Translations under genes and position numbers: made by a program | From: Dyadobacter koreensis | GTDB lineage: Bacteria > Bacteroidota > Bacteroidia > Cytophagales > Spirosomataceae | Length of the DNA stretch: 64,000 nt | NCBI RefSeq assembly: GCF_900108855.1 | Contig: NZ_FNXY01000011.1 | Coordinates: 124,001-188,000, forward strand | Direction of reading: 5' to 3' | The notes under the pieces: model-generated | What the model was told of the DNA's origin: nothing | Database searches by the model: none | Seen by the model: the letters and a program-made list of their open reading frames with translations, nothing else | Part shown: positions 17,851-26,995 of the stretch, piece after piece | How the letters are laid out: the number at the start of each line of letters is the position of its first letter | Position numbering within the stretch: position 1 is the first letter of the stretch

Positions 17851-18162
17851 CTATTCTTCAGTTGTATCTCTGTATCCGTGATAAGTTTTACCTTCGATAA
17901 ACTCATCGATTGCGATACTGCCAGCCTTAGGCATACGCTCATAAAATTTAGAGATCTCAATTTGCTCACGGTTTTCAAAAACCTCTTCCAAATTGTCAAC
18001 TCCGGAAGCAAACTCAGCAAGCTTGTTATTGAGTTCCTCTTTCATTTTGCTTGATATCTGACGCGCTCTCTTGGAGATTACCGATACCGACTCATATAAA
18101 TTCCCTGTTACGTCAGCTATTTTGTCCGTATCGCGGGTAATGATGGATGGATTCGTTGCCAT
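17851..18162 (-). CDS. rpoZ: DNA-directed RNA polymerase omega subunit
   Basis: The 103-residue protein fits the Bacteroidota omega/RPB6 family. It contains NLYESVSVISKRARQISSKMKEEL, which corresponds to the helix that clamps the beta' subunit, and a divergent acidic C-terminal part ending in RDTTEE. It supports RNA polymerase assembly. It lies between bamD and coaBC on the same strand, as in many members of the phylum. Confidence 0.93.
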   Translation of the reverse strand: MATNPSIITRDTDKIADVTGNLYESVSVISKRARQISSKMKEELNNKLAEFASGVDNLEEVFENREQIEISKFYERMPKAGSIAIDEFIEGKTYHGYRDTTEE

Positions 18163-18217
18163 GCTTACTTTGATGATATAGTTAAAAGTCTTTATTTATA
18201 ACCGGAAAACCGGCTTA

Positions 18218-19141
18218 TTAATTTTGTTTCTGATCGGCACTTGTTGACGCCGTGACCTTGGTCGGTTTCGAGCCCGAATCTGGCTGGGCTTCCAATTGTT
18301 TCTGGCGCTCTTTTTCCGCCTGAGCCATTATTTCCAGTTCTTTCTGGCTGTTCTCAAACATTTTTTCAGCATCACGCAAATACTTTCCTGTTGGATACTT
18401 ATCTACCATTTCTTTATAAAACTTTACAACATCAAGATATCTGTCTTTCTGTTTTACACTGAAACTGTTTGAAGCGAGGTTATACTGAGATTCAACTTTC
18501 AGATATGCAAGCTCTTCATTGAACTTTGAATCAGGAAAATCTTTACGGAAATTGTCGATTGATATCACTGCCGATTTAAGCGACATCATATTGAAGTCAC
18601 TGATCTTGTAATACAGCTTCGCTTTGTCGTAAGCTTTCAACTCAAGTTTTTCACGAAGTTCAAGAATATAACGGGTACACTCGTCACGAAAAGTACTTTG
18701 AGGGTAAGTATTGATAAAATCCTGCATCGCAGAAATTGCGGTGAAAGTACTCGCCTGATCTAAATTGTGAGGGGCCGAATCTTTGTACAATGAAAAAGCG
18801 TGCATGTATAATGCTTCCTGGGCATAATCGCTTCTTGCATAAGTATCGTAAAACTTCTTAAACAAGAATTGGCTGGTATTATATTGACCCTGCTGGTATT
18901 GCGTATAGGCATAATAAAACTGAGCAAGCTCCGATTCATTACTTCCTTTCAGTAAAGGAATAAGTTCTTCAAACAACAGCCCTGACCTATAGAAGTCACC
19001 CTTCTTGTAATAAGTCATGGCAGCATCATACTTCTGCTGGTCTGTTCCAGTTTTCTGCAACTTAGAAAATTTGCTGCAGGAAGTAATAATAAGTACGGCA
19101 AAAAATAGCAAGAAGTAACTTGCACGGTTGTTTTTTAACAT
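18218..19141 (-). CDS. bamD: outer membrane protein assembly factor BamD
   Basis: The 307-residue lipoprotein has lipobox ITSC (Cys22) and tetratricopeptide-like helical repeats: YYKKGDFYRSGLLFEELIP, FYYAYTQYQQGQYNTSQFLF and AFSLYKDSAPHN. The C-terminus is a Lys/Gln/Ser-rich tail. BamD is the essential lipoprotein partner of BamA in inserting beta-barrels. Just upstream of the start on the minus strand is TATCTTTG (19149-19156), a good -7 box that would give a very short leader. It is first in the conserved bamD-rpoZ-coaBC order. Confidence 0.95.
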   Translation of the reverse strand: MLKNNRASYFLLFFAVLIITSCSKFSKLQKTGTDQQKYDAAMTYYKKGDFYRSGLLFEELIPLLKGSNESELAQFYYAYTQYQQGQYNTSQFLFKKFYDTYARSDYAQEALYMHAFSLYKDSAPHNLDQASTFTAISAMQDFINTYPQSTFRDECTRYILELREKLELKAYDKAKLYYKISDFNMMSLKSAVISIDNFRKDFPDSKFNEELAYLKVESQYNLASNSFSVKQKDRYLDVVKFYKEMVDKYPTGKYLRDAEKMFENSQKELEIMAQAEKERQKQLEAQPDSGSKPTKVTASTSADQKQN

Positions 19142-19216
19142 ATAGCTGCAAAGATAATAAAAAAAAGCTACACCATTCCTAACGAACGCGTAGCTAATAA
19201 TAGTATTGTAAAAAAT

Positions 19217-19828
19217 CTATTGTTGGTGGCGTACAAGCATTTTCTTCGTAGCAACTTTTTTTCCATCCAAAGCCAGCTGGTAAAAGTACAATCCTGTTGA
19301 CATCTCACGGGTATTTATCCGAAGCTTGGTTTGATTTTTTGATAAGGAATATTCTTGCATCTGTGAACCCAGAACGTTGTAAAAGATCAATTTCGCATCT
19401 CTGATATCTGCTGACATTGCATAATCCAGTTCGGCATATTCACTTGCCGGGTTAGGATAAATGTTCGAAACTGTAATTTTTTCACTTGTATAAAGTTGTT
19501 CCTCAACACGCGTTGCCGCTTCAACTGATAGATTTCGTTTTTCAGCGCTTTTTTCAACAATTTCTCCGGCCGAAACGGCGGTGCTTTCAGCAGTTGACGC
19601 GTTGGAAAACAGGAGTGTACGATAAAATTTATTCAAAGCCATCGGCTTTTGCACAGAAAGCGGCTTGTAGTTAAGCACATCCGGGACATTGGAAAACTTC
19701 ATGTTTCCAGTTGGCATTGGTTTCTTTTTAGGCGTGATATTTAAGCGGCTCCCGTTCGTGACGGTCTGCGCTTGGATTCCGGTCCAGGCAAAGAAAGTGC
19801 ATATAATAAGATAAAGTATAGTTTTCTT
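19217..19828 (-). CDS. T9SS type A sorting domain protein
   Basis: I choose the ATG giving MKKTILYLIICTFF, a good signal peptide ending near GIQAQ; the upstream ATG at 19858 adds ten residues without function. The C-terminal 80 residues form a type A sorting domain: NIYPNPASEYAELDYAM, KLIFYNVLGSQMQEYSL, and GLYFYQLALDGKKVATKKML. This is recognised and removed by the type IX secretion machinery. The middle region of about 90 residues is low-complexity, with no catalytic domain, so the cargo is only a short secreted or surface protein. A promoter lies upstream. Confidence 0.9.
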   Translation of the reverse strand, partial: KKTILYLIICTFFAWTGIQAQTVTNGSRLNITPKKKPMPTGNMKFSNVPDVLNYKPLSVQKPMALNKFYRTLLFSNASTAESTAVSAGEIVEKSAEKRNLSVEAATRVEEQLYTSEKITVSNIYPNPASEYAELDYAMSADIRDAKLIFYNVLGSQMQEYSLSKNQTKLRINTREMSTGLYFYQLALDGKKVATKKMLVRHQQ

Positions 19829-19889
19829 CATAGCAATTATTCGTAATACTTTTAGCAACTCCTACTAGCCACATTCAAAAAGTACTTTA

Positions 19890-19920
19890 CAAAAATATAG
19901 AGAAAAAATTGGAACTTCAA
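19890..19920 (-). promoter_or_regulatory. promoter of the T9SS cargo gene
   Basis: On the minus strand TTG (19920-19918) and TATTTTTG (19897-19890) are 20 bp apart, a full match to the Bacteroidota promoter consensus. It gives a leader of about 55 nt before the chosen ATG, which also supports that start. Confidence 0.6.
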
Positions 19921-20003
19921 AATATATTGTGTGAATGGGCGTTTTTATTTTTAACCATAAAATAACCGTGCCTGAATGGCCTTAATCGCACAAAATCTTC
20001 AAT

Positions 20004-21611
20004 TTATTCCAACCATAATGTCTTCAAGCGTGTGGGTTTATCCGAAACCCGCCAATTGAAACCGTCAAGCTGTCTTTCGACCGGTTTAATTTGCCTAGGC
20101 GGGATTAATCTTCCATCTGGTTTCCCAATAAACGCGATTCTGTTTACCCGGTTATCCACAAAAAGAAGGTTCATTCTTCCACACTCTACACGGTTTAAAC
20201 CAATCATTTTTTCTTTGTCATCAATGGCGTAATAAACGCTTTCACCATTTCCGTCTACCAGAACCTGCCGGAGCTTGCTCTCAGCGGCAAAATAGGCATT
20301 GATTGTCCGCCCTTTTACTTGATTAAACTGATTAACTAATGTATCCTCGGTTATCACAAACGCCTTACTTCTCAACAGCATTCTGTTAATTGCATTGTTT
20401 ACCAAAAACGCACTTATTGTATCACCCTCCATCTGATAATGCTGATTGCTCCAAAGTATCGGCTTTTTAAAAAACAAAATTGTTGAGTCTGCCGTATTAT
20501 AACTTATCGAATCACATTTTCCCTGAAAATCAGATTTATAGATAAACACATTTCGATCTCCAACAAGCCTTCTGGTACTGTCACGCATGTTTTCGAAAGA
20601 GTATAAAGTATCAGCTCTGATATATAAAGTGTCGTTCGAGACAACATTCCGTACGTAAGCGTGACCATATATTTTTGAAAAACCTTCTGCTTTTCGATAA
20701 AATCCGTGGTCGCCGTTTAAAATTGTATTATCCTTCTTAGCAACAATTACTACATTTCCTTTACCCTGTCCATTATTCTTCTGGCCCTCCACAAACAACG
20801 AGTCGGCCGTTAGGGTGTATGTATCATTATCAACAGTGGTTCTTGTTTTAAATACAGATTCCCCTGTCAGCGAGTTATATTGCCCTCTTGTGCTCAAAAG
20901 TGTTCCATCCTTATTTACAATCTTACTGGGACCATTAAAATACGACCACTTTGTGACGGAATTATAGAGCAAAGTATCGGTCGTTAACGTATATTTTTTA
21001 TTGACCAGCTTTACTTTTTTGTAATAGGTAAACTCCTTCGTGTTCGTATTATATATCCCTTCATTACTTGTCAAAACATTTTCCACATCAACCGTGCGGC
21101 CCGGAACTTTATAATAGGCAATCCCGGAAGCCATATTATATTCCATTTTTCTGGTTGTCAATGTTTTAACTTTGTCCTTTAAAACCGTTTTTCTTCCACT
21201 TACAATCGCGATTCTGGAATTTCCAAAATAATGCAGAGTGTCACCGGTAACTGTAATAGTATCTCCCTGAAGGATCCTGACATTTCCGTAGGCTTCAATA
21301 ATATTTGTGCTGACATTTTGTATGGCCAGATCACTATATAAAAGCGCACCTTTATGTTTGAAAATGCCATTAATCACACGACGGCTATCCACACCGTTTT
21401 CACTGATTAATTCCAGTTCGTCTGATTTTAAAAGTTCAACAATGTCACTTGTAGCTCCCGGTTGCTGAGATGGCGTAACTTGTTGAGCCATAATATATGG
21501 CGAGGCAAACAGTATGGTAAAGAACGTCAGTTTTAATATAATGTCTTTGATTAATATGACGCGTAAAAGTTTAAAAGGGTTGCAAACTTTTATAAATAAT
21601 TTTTTCTTCAT
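20004..21611 (-). CDS. OstA-like / LptA-domain protein in lipopolysaccharide transport
   Basis: The 535-residue protein has a basic N-terminus, then a signal-like hydrophobic stretch ending IMAQQ. The rest is a long run of OstA repeats: GNVRILQGDTITVTGDTLHY, VLTSNEGIYNTNTKEFTYYK, LYIRADTLYSFENMRDSTR. Family members bridge lipopolysaccharide across the periplasm as LptA, or act as the N-terminal domain of LptD. In Bacteroidota this long OstA-like protein is separate from the LptD barrel. It is divergent from tilS. The 117-bp space between them has several -7-like boxes but no clear -33 element. Confidence 0.88.
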   Translation of the reverse strand: MKKKLFIKVCNPFKLLRVILIKDIILKLTFFTILFASPYIMAQQVTPSQQPGATSDIVELLKSDELELISENGVDSRRVINGIFKHKGALLYSDLAIQNVSTNIIEAYGNVRILQGDTITVTGDTLHYFGNSRIAIVSGRKTVLKDKVKTLTTRKMEYNMASGIAYYKVPGRTVDVENVLTSNEGIYNTNTKEFTYYKKVKLVNKKYTLTTDTLLYNSVTKWSYFNGPSKIVNKDGTLLSTRGQYNSLTGESVFKTRTTVDNDTYTLTADSLFVEGQKNNGQGKGNVVIVAKKDNTILNGDHGFYRKAEGFSKIYGHAYVRNVVSNDTLYIRADTLYSFENMRDSTRRLVGDRNVFIYKSDFQGKCDSISYNTADSTILFFKKPILWSNQHYQMEGDTISAFLVNNAINRMLLRSKAFVITEDTLVNQFNQVKGRTINAYFAAESKLRQVLVDGNGESVYYAIDDKEKMIGLNRVECGRMNLLFVDNRVNRIAFIGKPDGRLIPPRQIKPVERQLDGFNWRVSDKPTRLKTLWLE

Positions 21612-21728
21612 CTTGCTATGGTTTCCTTTACCTTTGAAACGGGTAGATTTACCTCGTTTTCCTGCACCCGGTAAAAGTAATCTGTTGATATATTTGCCAA
21701 AATTACATCAATTACAACTCTTCATAGT

Positions 21729-23078
21729 ATGTTGGAAGCTTTTTTAACTTTTATTAACCAACAAAAATTAGATCTTCATAAAAAGTCGACGCTGTTAACC
21801 GTTAGTGGGGGAGTTGATTCGATTGTTCTTGCTCATTTATTTTTTCAGGCAGGTTTTCGGGCCGGAATTGCTCATTGCAATTTCGGTTTGCGGGGCGAGG
21901 AGTCGGATGGCGATGAGGCGTTTGTCAAAGCACTTGCGGCAGAATACAAATTTCCATTTTTTGTCAGGGATTTTTCGACGAGAGATCATGCAGAAAAAGA
22001 GGGGATTTCAACGCAGATGGCTGCAAGGGATCTGCGTTACCGGTGGTTTGAAGAAATCAGGGCAGAAAATGGTTTTGACTGGATTGCCACCGCACATCAT
22101 GCTAATGATTCTTTCGAGACCGTTATTTTAAATATCGTAAGGGGTACCGGCCTGGCAGGGTTTCATGGAATTGCAGCGCAAAACAAAACACTCATCAGGC
22201 CTTTAATTTTTGCCTCGCGGGCGGAAATTCAGGATTATCTACGGCAGCATCAATTAAGTTGGCGGGAAGACAGCTCTAATGAAAGCACTAGATATAAGCG
22301 TAATTTGATTAGGCATGAGATCGTTCCGGTTTTAAAACGAATAAATCCCTCTCTGGAAAATACTTTTAGAACGACTACGAAGCGTGTCGGAGCAGCGGAG
22401 AATTTGCTGAATGATTTTTTAAACCAATGGAAAAAGGAGCATCTTCGAAATGAGGGTGATGAATATTATATTTCAATTCCTGCTTTGACATCTGTTTCCG
22501 AGCCTACATATCGTTTATGGTTTATTTTACAGGATTTTGGGTTTAGCTATATTCAGACAGAGGAGATTTACACATCTGCTGAGGGTATTTCCGGTAAAAT
22601 ATTTAAATCTCGAACGCACCAGGTTCTTAAAGACAGAGACTATTTTATCATTTCTCACGCTGGAAGTGAAAGGTATACGTCATGCGAAATCAGCAAGCCT
22701 TCGGGAGAGTATATTATAGATAATTCAGTTTTCTTGTTCAAAATAGTTTATAAAAATCCTGATTTTTTGTTTGAAGTAGATAATTCGATAGCATATTTGA
22801 ACATAAGTAATTTGAAGTTTCCTTTGCTTATCAGAACCTGGGAAATAGGAGACAGTTTCTGTCCATTTGGCATGAAAGGAAAGCGAAAAAAGGTAAGCGA
22901 CTTATTGATCGACTTAAAATTAAACCGAAATCAAAAAAAGCAAGTAAAAGTTCTTGTGAACGGAAACGGAGATATCATTTGGGTGATAGGATATAGGACG
23001 GACGAGAGATATAGGGTTGGGGATAATTGTGAAGAAATTGTATTGATAACTCAGAAATTGATGGGAATTTTGTCATGA
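21729..23078 (+). CDS. tilS: tRNA(Ile)-lysidine synthase
   Basis: The 449-residue protein converts the wobble C of tRNA-Ile(CAU) to lysidine so that it reads AUA. It has the PP-loop SGGVDS at residues 26-31, then [29 protein letters not shown] and the conserved [14 protein letters not shown]-terminal TilS domain follows ([15 protein letters not shown]). The last 60 residues are basic and suit tRNA binding. TATATTTG at 21689-21696 resembles a -7 box ahead of it. The transcript may run into the promoter of tRNA-Ser. Confidence 0.97.
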   Translation: MLEAFLTFINQQKLDLHKKSTLLTVSGGVDSIVLAHLFFQAGFRAGIAHCNFGLRGEESDGDEAFVKALAAEYKFPFFVRDFSTRDHAEKEGISTQMAARDLRYRWFEEIRAENGFDWIATAHHANDSFETVILNIVRGTGLAGFHGIAAQNKTLIRPLIFASRAEIQDYLRQHQLSWREDSSNESTRYKRNLIRHEIVPVLKRINPSLENTFRTTTKRVGAAENLLNDFLNQWKKEHLRNEGDEYYISIPALTSVSEPTYRLWFILQDFGFSYIQTEEIYTSAEGISGKIFKSRTHQVLKDRDYFIISHAGSERYTSCEISKPSGEYIIDNSVFLFKIVYKNPDFLFEVDNSIAYLNISNLKFPLLIRTWEIGDSFCPFGMKGKRKKVSDLLIDLKLNRNQKKQVKVLVNGNGDIIWVIGYRTDERYRVGDNCEEIVLITQKLMGILS

Positions 23079-23191
23079 AAATTCAGAATTTTTTGAAATT
23101 TTTTTTCTTTGGAAACTATTAGAAAACAAGTATTTAGCATATTTGGATGTCTTTCTGTTTAAAAAATCTCCAAAATATTTTTCATCAACTA

Positions 23192-23221
23192 TTGCATGTA
23201 TAACATTTCTTTCTACCTTTG
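23192..23221 (+). promoter_or_regulatory. promoter of tRNA-Ser
   Basis: TTG (23192-23194) and TACCTTTG (23214-23221) are 19 bp apart, an excellent match to the Bacteroidota housekeeping promoter. It lies 29 bp ahead of the tRNA. Confidence 0.75.
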
Positions 23222-23250
23222 CACCACGTTTCGGATACGCCGAAGCATAC

Positions 23251-23338
<88 letters not shown>

Positions 23339-23360
23339 AATACAGTAACAAAAAGCATCA

Positions 23361-23391
23361 AAACCCTGTAAATCAAACATTTACAGGGTTT
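23361..23391 (+). terminator. terminator of tRNA-Ser
   Basis: AAACCCTGTAAAT pairs with ATTTACAGGGTTT around CAAAC, followed by a T-rich tract. A near copy occurs at 26041-26075. Confidence 0.85.
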
Positions 23392-23444
23392 TTTGTTTTT
23401 GAAAATGACCAAAAAATGCATATATTCTCAATGTTGAAGTGAGC

Positions 23445-23487
23445 TTCTGGTGAGCACTTTTTCTGAAAACCAAAGTGCTCACCAGAA
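23445..23487. repeat. 16-bp inverted repeat upstream of the integrase
   Basis: TTCTGGTGAGCACTTT (23445-23460) and its perfect inverse (23472-23487) are separated by 11 nt. It lies 100 bp before the integrase ATG and close to the presumed attachment site. It could be arm-type binding sites for the recombinase, an operator, or a terminator reading into the element. Confidence 0.6.
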
Positions 23488-23586
23488 TGCTCATAACTTT
23501 CTGAATATAAGCCTGTTCAGAGGATAAACATCTTGATTTTTGAAGGACTGCAGTTGTATTTTTAATCACTTAAAAACGCAAATGTT

Positions 23587-24801
23587 ATGCTTACAAAAAA
23601 CTTTTCACTGCTTTTCTATCTAAAAAGACGCAGCAACTATGTCAGCGGAAACCTTCCCATCTACATCCGCATCACCATCAATGGCCAGCGCGTTGAGATT
23701 ACCGCCCAACGTGAATGCGAACCCGAAAAATGGAATATTGCAGCGGGACGCAAGAACGGCACCAAGGAGGATGTAAGAATTCTGAATGCTTATCTGGATA
23801 CTCTTCAGGCGAAGATCTATGAGATTCACCGTAGACTGGTGGAGGCCGATGAAGAGATCACAGCAGAGATCATCCGAAACCATCTGAACGGAACGGCAGC
23901 TAAATCAAGGTTCATTATAGCGCTTTTCCAGGAGCACAATGACCGCGTAGCAAACCTTGTCAACAAGGATTTCGCCCCGGGAACATTGTCGCGCTACAAG
24001 ACGACACTGGACCACAGCCGCGATTTTATCAGCTGGAAATACAAAGCCGATGACATTGATATTTTCAAGCTCAATCATGAGTTTATAACTGATTTTGAAT
24101 ACTGGCTTAAAAGCGTCAGAAATATCGGCCATAACACGGCAATTAAGTATCTGGCTACTTTTAAAAAGATCGTGATTATTTGCATAAAAAATGGCTGGCT
24201 TCCAAGGGATCCTTTTCACGCCTATAAAATGAGCAAAAGAGAGGTGGACAGAACAGCCTTAACCGCAGAGGAGCTTTCAAAAATCTCGAAAAAGAAATTT
24301 GATCATGAAAGGCTTGGCCAGGTGCGTGATATCTTTCTTTTCTGCTGCTACACCGGTCTTGCTTACATTGATGTATTCAAAATGAGCCGCTCTGAAATTA
24401 TAACCGGAATTGACGGAGAAAAATGGCTTGTAATCAAAAGGCAGAAAACTGATTCTCCTTCGCGCATCCCGCTGCTTCCTCAGGCGCTTTCCATTCTTAA
24501 AAAATATGATAAGGATCCTCAGTGCGAAATCAAAGGGCAGCTTCTGCCTGTCCTTTCCAACCAGAAAATGAATTCCTATTTGAAGGAAATTGCCGTGCTC
24601 TGCCGGATCAACAAGGTAATCACTTTTCATTTGGCACGGCATACATTTGCCACGACAGTCACACTGACCAACGGGGTTCCTATGGAAAGTGTTTCGAAAA
24701 TGCTTGGTCATAGGAATCTAAAAACGACTCAGCAGTATGCCAAGATTGTGGATGTAAAGGTGAGTGAGGATATGAAAAAGTTGAAGCAGATATTGAAGTA
24801 G
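23587..24801 (+). CDS. site-specific tyrosine recombinase / integrase
   Basis: The 404-residue protein starts with an arm-type DNA-binding domain (residues 1-90), has a SAM-like core-binding domain near 105-200 (RYKTTLDHSRDFISWKYKA), and then the catalytic domain. Visible catalytic parts are the HLARH box, MLGHRNLKTTQQYA with the His and nucleophile Tyr, and a Lys in the beta hairpin. The usual first Arg is not visible in CYTGLAYIDVFK, as in other Bacteroidota integrases such as IntDOT. It integrates and excises an element at tRNA-Ser, judged by position. It is intact, unlike the related copy at 26265. Confidence 0.95.
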   Translation: MLTKNFSLLFYLKRRSNYVSGNLPIYIRITINGQRVEITAQRECEPEKWNIAAGRKNGTKEDVRILNAYLDTLQAKIYEIHRRLVEADEEITAEIIRNHLNGTAAKSRFIIALFQEHNDRVANLVNKDFAPGTLSRYKTTLDHSRDFISWKYKADDIDIFKLNHEFITDFEYWLKSVRNIGHNTAIKYLATFKKIVIICIKNGWLPRDPFHAYKMSKREVDRTALTAEELSKISKKKFDHERLGQVRDIFLFCCYTGLAYIDVFKMSRSEIITGIDGEKWLVIKRQKTDSPSRIPLLPQALSILKKYDKDPQCEIKGQLLPVLSNQKMNSYLKEIAVLCRINKVITFHLARHTFATTVTLTNGVPMESVSKMLGHRNLKTTQQYAKIVDVKVSEDMKKLKQILK

Positions 24802-24813
24802 TTTCATTGAGAC

Positions 24814-24838
24814 AGCACCGGAGTTCAGCTCTGGTGCT
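24814..24838 (+). terminator. hairpin behind the integrase
   Basis: AGCACCGGAG pairs with CTCTGGTGCT (one wobble) around a 5-nt loop, 13 bp after the integrase stop. There is no T-run, so termination may be weak. The next 120 bp hold no gene that I can see. Confidence 0.4.
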
Positions 24839-24961
24839 GCTCATGACTTTGGTAGGGATGACTACCGGTTGGTCTTCTTTCGAAGGTACTTCCACGCTAT
24901 AGCCTCAAATATCTGACAGGTAAAAGTTAACATATTTTGTTAATTTTTCGTATCTTTATAT

Positions 24962-25420
24962 GTGTTTGTGCAGGATAACAAACCTAATGCAAAACATATT
25001 GTAGCCGTTCCAGGTGTAAATAAATCTGAGCTTATTTTTCATAAGGGATTTAATTTCAAGTGGGAAATTATTGATCCCGAAAATGTGTTCAAACTGGCGT
25101 TGGTAGAAAATGATGAAGCCATTGGACTAATGGCACTCGATCGATTTGATTCGGAACAAAGAGTCGAAATAAAGCTTATAGAATTGTCAGCTAGAAATAT
25201 TGGCAGTAATAAATACTACAGTAGAATCGCGGGTTTCCTTTTAGCGCACGCAGTGAGAATGGCAGTTGCCAGGTCTGTCGCTAGGGCGGCAATTTCGCTT
25301 AATCCGAAAACGAAACTCATCAACCATTATATAGGCGAATTTGGATTTCAATTTGCGGGTAAGAGTCTTTTTATGGAAGGTAAGTCGTTGATTAAACTAA
25401 TAGATGAGTATGGCAGATGA
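24962..25420 (+). CDS. GNAT-like protein, possible toxin of a two-gene module
   Basis: The 152-residue protein begins at GTG (24962); no upstream in-frame ATG exists. The pattern resembles an acetyltransferase fold. It has a beta strand VEIKLIELSARNIG, then a helix IAGFLLAHAVRMAVARSVAR, then AAISLNPKTKLINHYIGEFGF, matching the strand-helix order and the final YxxxGF-like segment of GNAT enzymes. The acetyl-CoA loop (Q/RxxGxG/A) is not clearly present. TATCTTTA at 24951 may be its promoter, giving almost no leader. The gene overlaps the HTH-like gene downstream by 17 bp. The pair is the only cargo of the element, as in toxin-antitoxin loci, but I cannot name a family. Confidence 0.65.
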   Translation: MFVQDNKPNAKHIVAVPGVNKSELIFHKGFNFKWEIIDPENVFKLALVENDEAIGLMALDRFDSEQRVEIKLIELSARNIGSNKYYSRIAGFLLAHAVRMAVARSVARAAISLNPKTKLINHYIGEFGFQFAGKSLFMEGKSLIKLIDEYGR

Positions 25421-25928
25421 TAAATTGTTTGACGATCTTTTGAAACAACATGGCGCAGAAGAGCTTGCTCAAAGTCATGTTTTTCCAGTAATTATTGATG
25501 CCAGGGAAGAACAGGAGACAAATGCATCTTTACAGGAAACACTGAGTCTGAAAAGATCTTTGATTAGCCCAGAAGATGAACTTAAATTGACTTTGACGCA
25601 ATTACGTTATCAGATTGAAGACTATTTAAATGAAGATAACTACGATCCCAAAAAGACAGTTGGTTTTTTCTTGACAGAGTATATCCGGAATTTAGGGAAG
25701 AAACAAAAAAGTCTGGCTTCGGAAATTAATGTTAGTGCGACGGAATTAAATCAATACGTTAAAAACTCAAGAGCCCTTCCAATGGAAATAATGGTTAGGC
25801 TGGAGCTTCATAGCCATGGTATCATACCAGCAGAAAATTGGCTGGCACTTATTTCAAAGGAAAAATTTCATTTATTAAAAGCAAATGAACCTCTTAGAGA
25901 GCAGCAGAAGCAGTTTGTCATTATTTAA
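25404..25928 (+). CDS. HTH-like regulator / possible antitoxin
   Basis: The 174-residue protein has an acidic, helical N-terminal half. A helix-turn-helix-like segment follows near residues 108-145: RNLGKKQKSLASEINVSATE followed by LNQYVKNSRALPMEIMVRLE. The latter resembles the second half of an XRE/HigA-type domain. ATG at 25404 overlaps the preceding gene by 17 bp; an alternative ATG is two codons later. The tail IIPAENWLALISKEKFHLLK is also reminiscent of HigA-like antitoxins. It probably binds and represses its own promoter and pairs with the GNAT-like protein; this is inference. Confidence 0.6.
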   Translation: MSMADDKLFDDLLKQHGAEELAQSHVFPVIIDAREEQETNASLQETLSLKRSLISPEDELKLTLTQLRYQIEDYLNEDNYDPKKTVGFFLTEYIRNLGKKQKSLASEINVSATELNQYVKNSRALPMEIMVRLELHSHGIIPAENWLALISKEKFHLLKANEPLREQQKQFVII

Positions 25929-25997
25929 GCTGTACTTGCTAAGTTTAATGATGCGTTAAGCCATTACCTGGTGGTTGAGGCCGGGCGGCCGGTGCCG

Positions 25998-26020
25998 TTC
26001 GAAGTCCTCCGTCTCCACTG
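25998..26020 (+). repeat. degenerate copy of the tRNA-Ser 3' end, presumed attachment scar
   Basis: TTCGAAGTCCTCCGTCTCCACTG aligns without gaps to the 23-nt tRNA-Ser end (23316-23338), which has TTCGAA, CCTC, TCTC and C in the same places. It is followed 44 nt later by a near copy of the tRNA terminator (45 nt in the original). The copy has no upstream acceptor, D or anticodon arm, so it is not a tRNA gene. Confidence 0.5.
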
Positions 26021-26040
26021 AGAACGTTTTAAAAATAATC

Positions 26041-26075
26041 AAAACCCTGTTTAAATCATTTAGACAGGGTTTTTT
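26041..26075 (+). terminator. second copy of the tRNA-Ser-type terminator
   Basis: AAAACCCTGT pairs with ACAGGGTTTT around a 13-nt loop, then a T-run. Stem, length and position relative to the tRNA-like end mirror 23361-23391. Confidence 0.75.
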
Positions 26076-26264
26076 GTTTGCTTAACCGACAAAACATTCA
26101 AATATTCCCAAAATTAAGCAGCGTCAATCGTTGCGTCTTTTTACTCTGATAAAATACGCGCCGAAAAGCTTGTAGCTTATTTGGGGACAACCTGTTAAAT
26201 GGATTTACATCTTGATTTTAAAGCTTAACAATTCAATTTTTGTTCATCTTAAAACAATTAAGTT

Positions 26265-26995
26265 ATGTTAGAAAAGAGCTTTGGATTGTTTTTCTTTTTG
26301 AAAAAGCCAAAAATCGAAAATGGAGATGGAACCTTCTACGTGTATTTAATAATTACGGTGGACGGCGATTCAAGAGAGATCTCAACGAAAAGCCTATGGC
26401 ATCCTTCGAAATGGTCGAAAGATGTTGGGTGTGCTTCGGGAAAAGAGGAAAACTCAAAATCCTTGAACTCTTTTTTGGATACCTATAAGGAAAAAGCATA
26501 CCAGGCAAAAAAGATGCTTTTAGATAATGATAGGGATATCACTGCCCAGGCTATGAAAGTTATTTTGACAGGCAAAGGGGAAGAGCGTAAAATGATAATC
26601 GAATTATTCCAGTACCATAACGATCAAATGCAGGCTTGGAATTGCAACTTTTTTATTACAGAATATTCATTTTGGTTTAAATCGATTAGAAATTGTAACC
26701 AAAATAAAACAGCAAAATACCTTGGTAATTTTAAGAAGATAGTTTTTGAATGTGTGAAAAAAAGTGGTTGCGAAGCGATCCTTTCGCAGAATTTAAATTA
26801 ATGAAAAAGGAGGTATTGCGTCGACCGCTGACAGATGGGAAGTTAAAAGTTATTGAAAATAAAAAAATTGAAATTGAGAGAATTGCTCAGGTCAGAGACA
26901 TTTTTCCTTTTAGTTGTTATACCGGTCTGGCTTATATTGATGTGAAACAATTAAGCCGTAACCAGATTGCAACAGGTATTGATGGCGTGTACTAG
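26265..26995 (+). pseudogene. decayed tyrosine integrase, frameshifted and truncated
   Basis: The first 100 residues match the arm domain of the integrase at 23587 (SFGLFFFLKKPKIENGDGTF, SLNSFLDTYKEKAYQAKKML). About 45 codons are then missing between HNDQMQ and TEYSFWFKSIRN. A frameshift near 26770 moves the frame into SDPFAEFKLMKKEVLRRP and continues to IAQVRDIFPFSCYTGLAYID. The frame ends at TAG 26993-26995, where an IS scrap begins. No HxxR or Tyr remains, so it cannot recombine. The distance from its terminator to the ATG (about 190 bp) is like that of the intact copy. Confidence 0.9.

Noticed and set aside
25930-26020. Possible full tRNA or tmRNA gene
   Set aside because: Only the last 23 nt resemble a tRNA end. 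No acceptor partner, D arm or anticodon arm can be built upstream.
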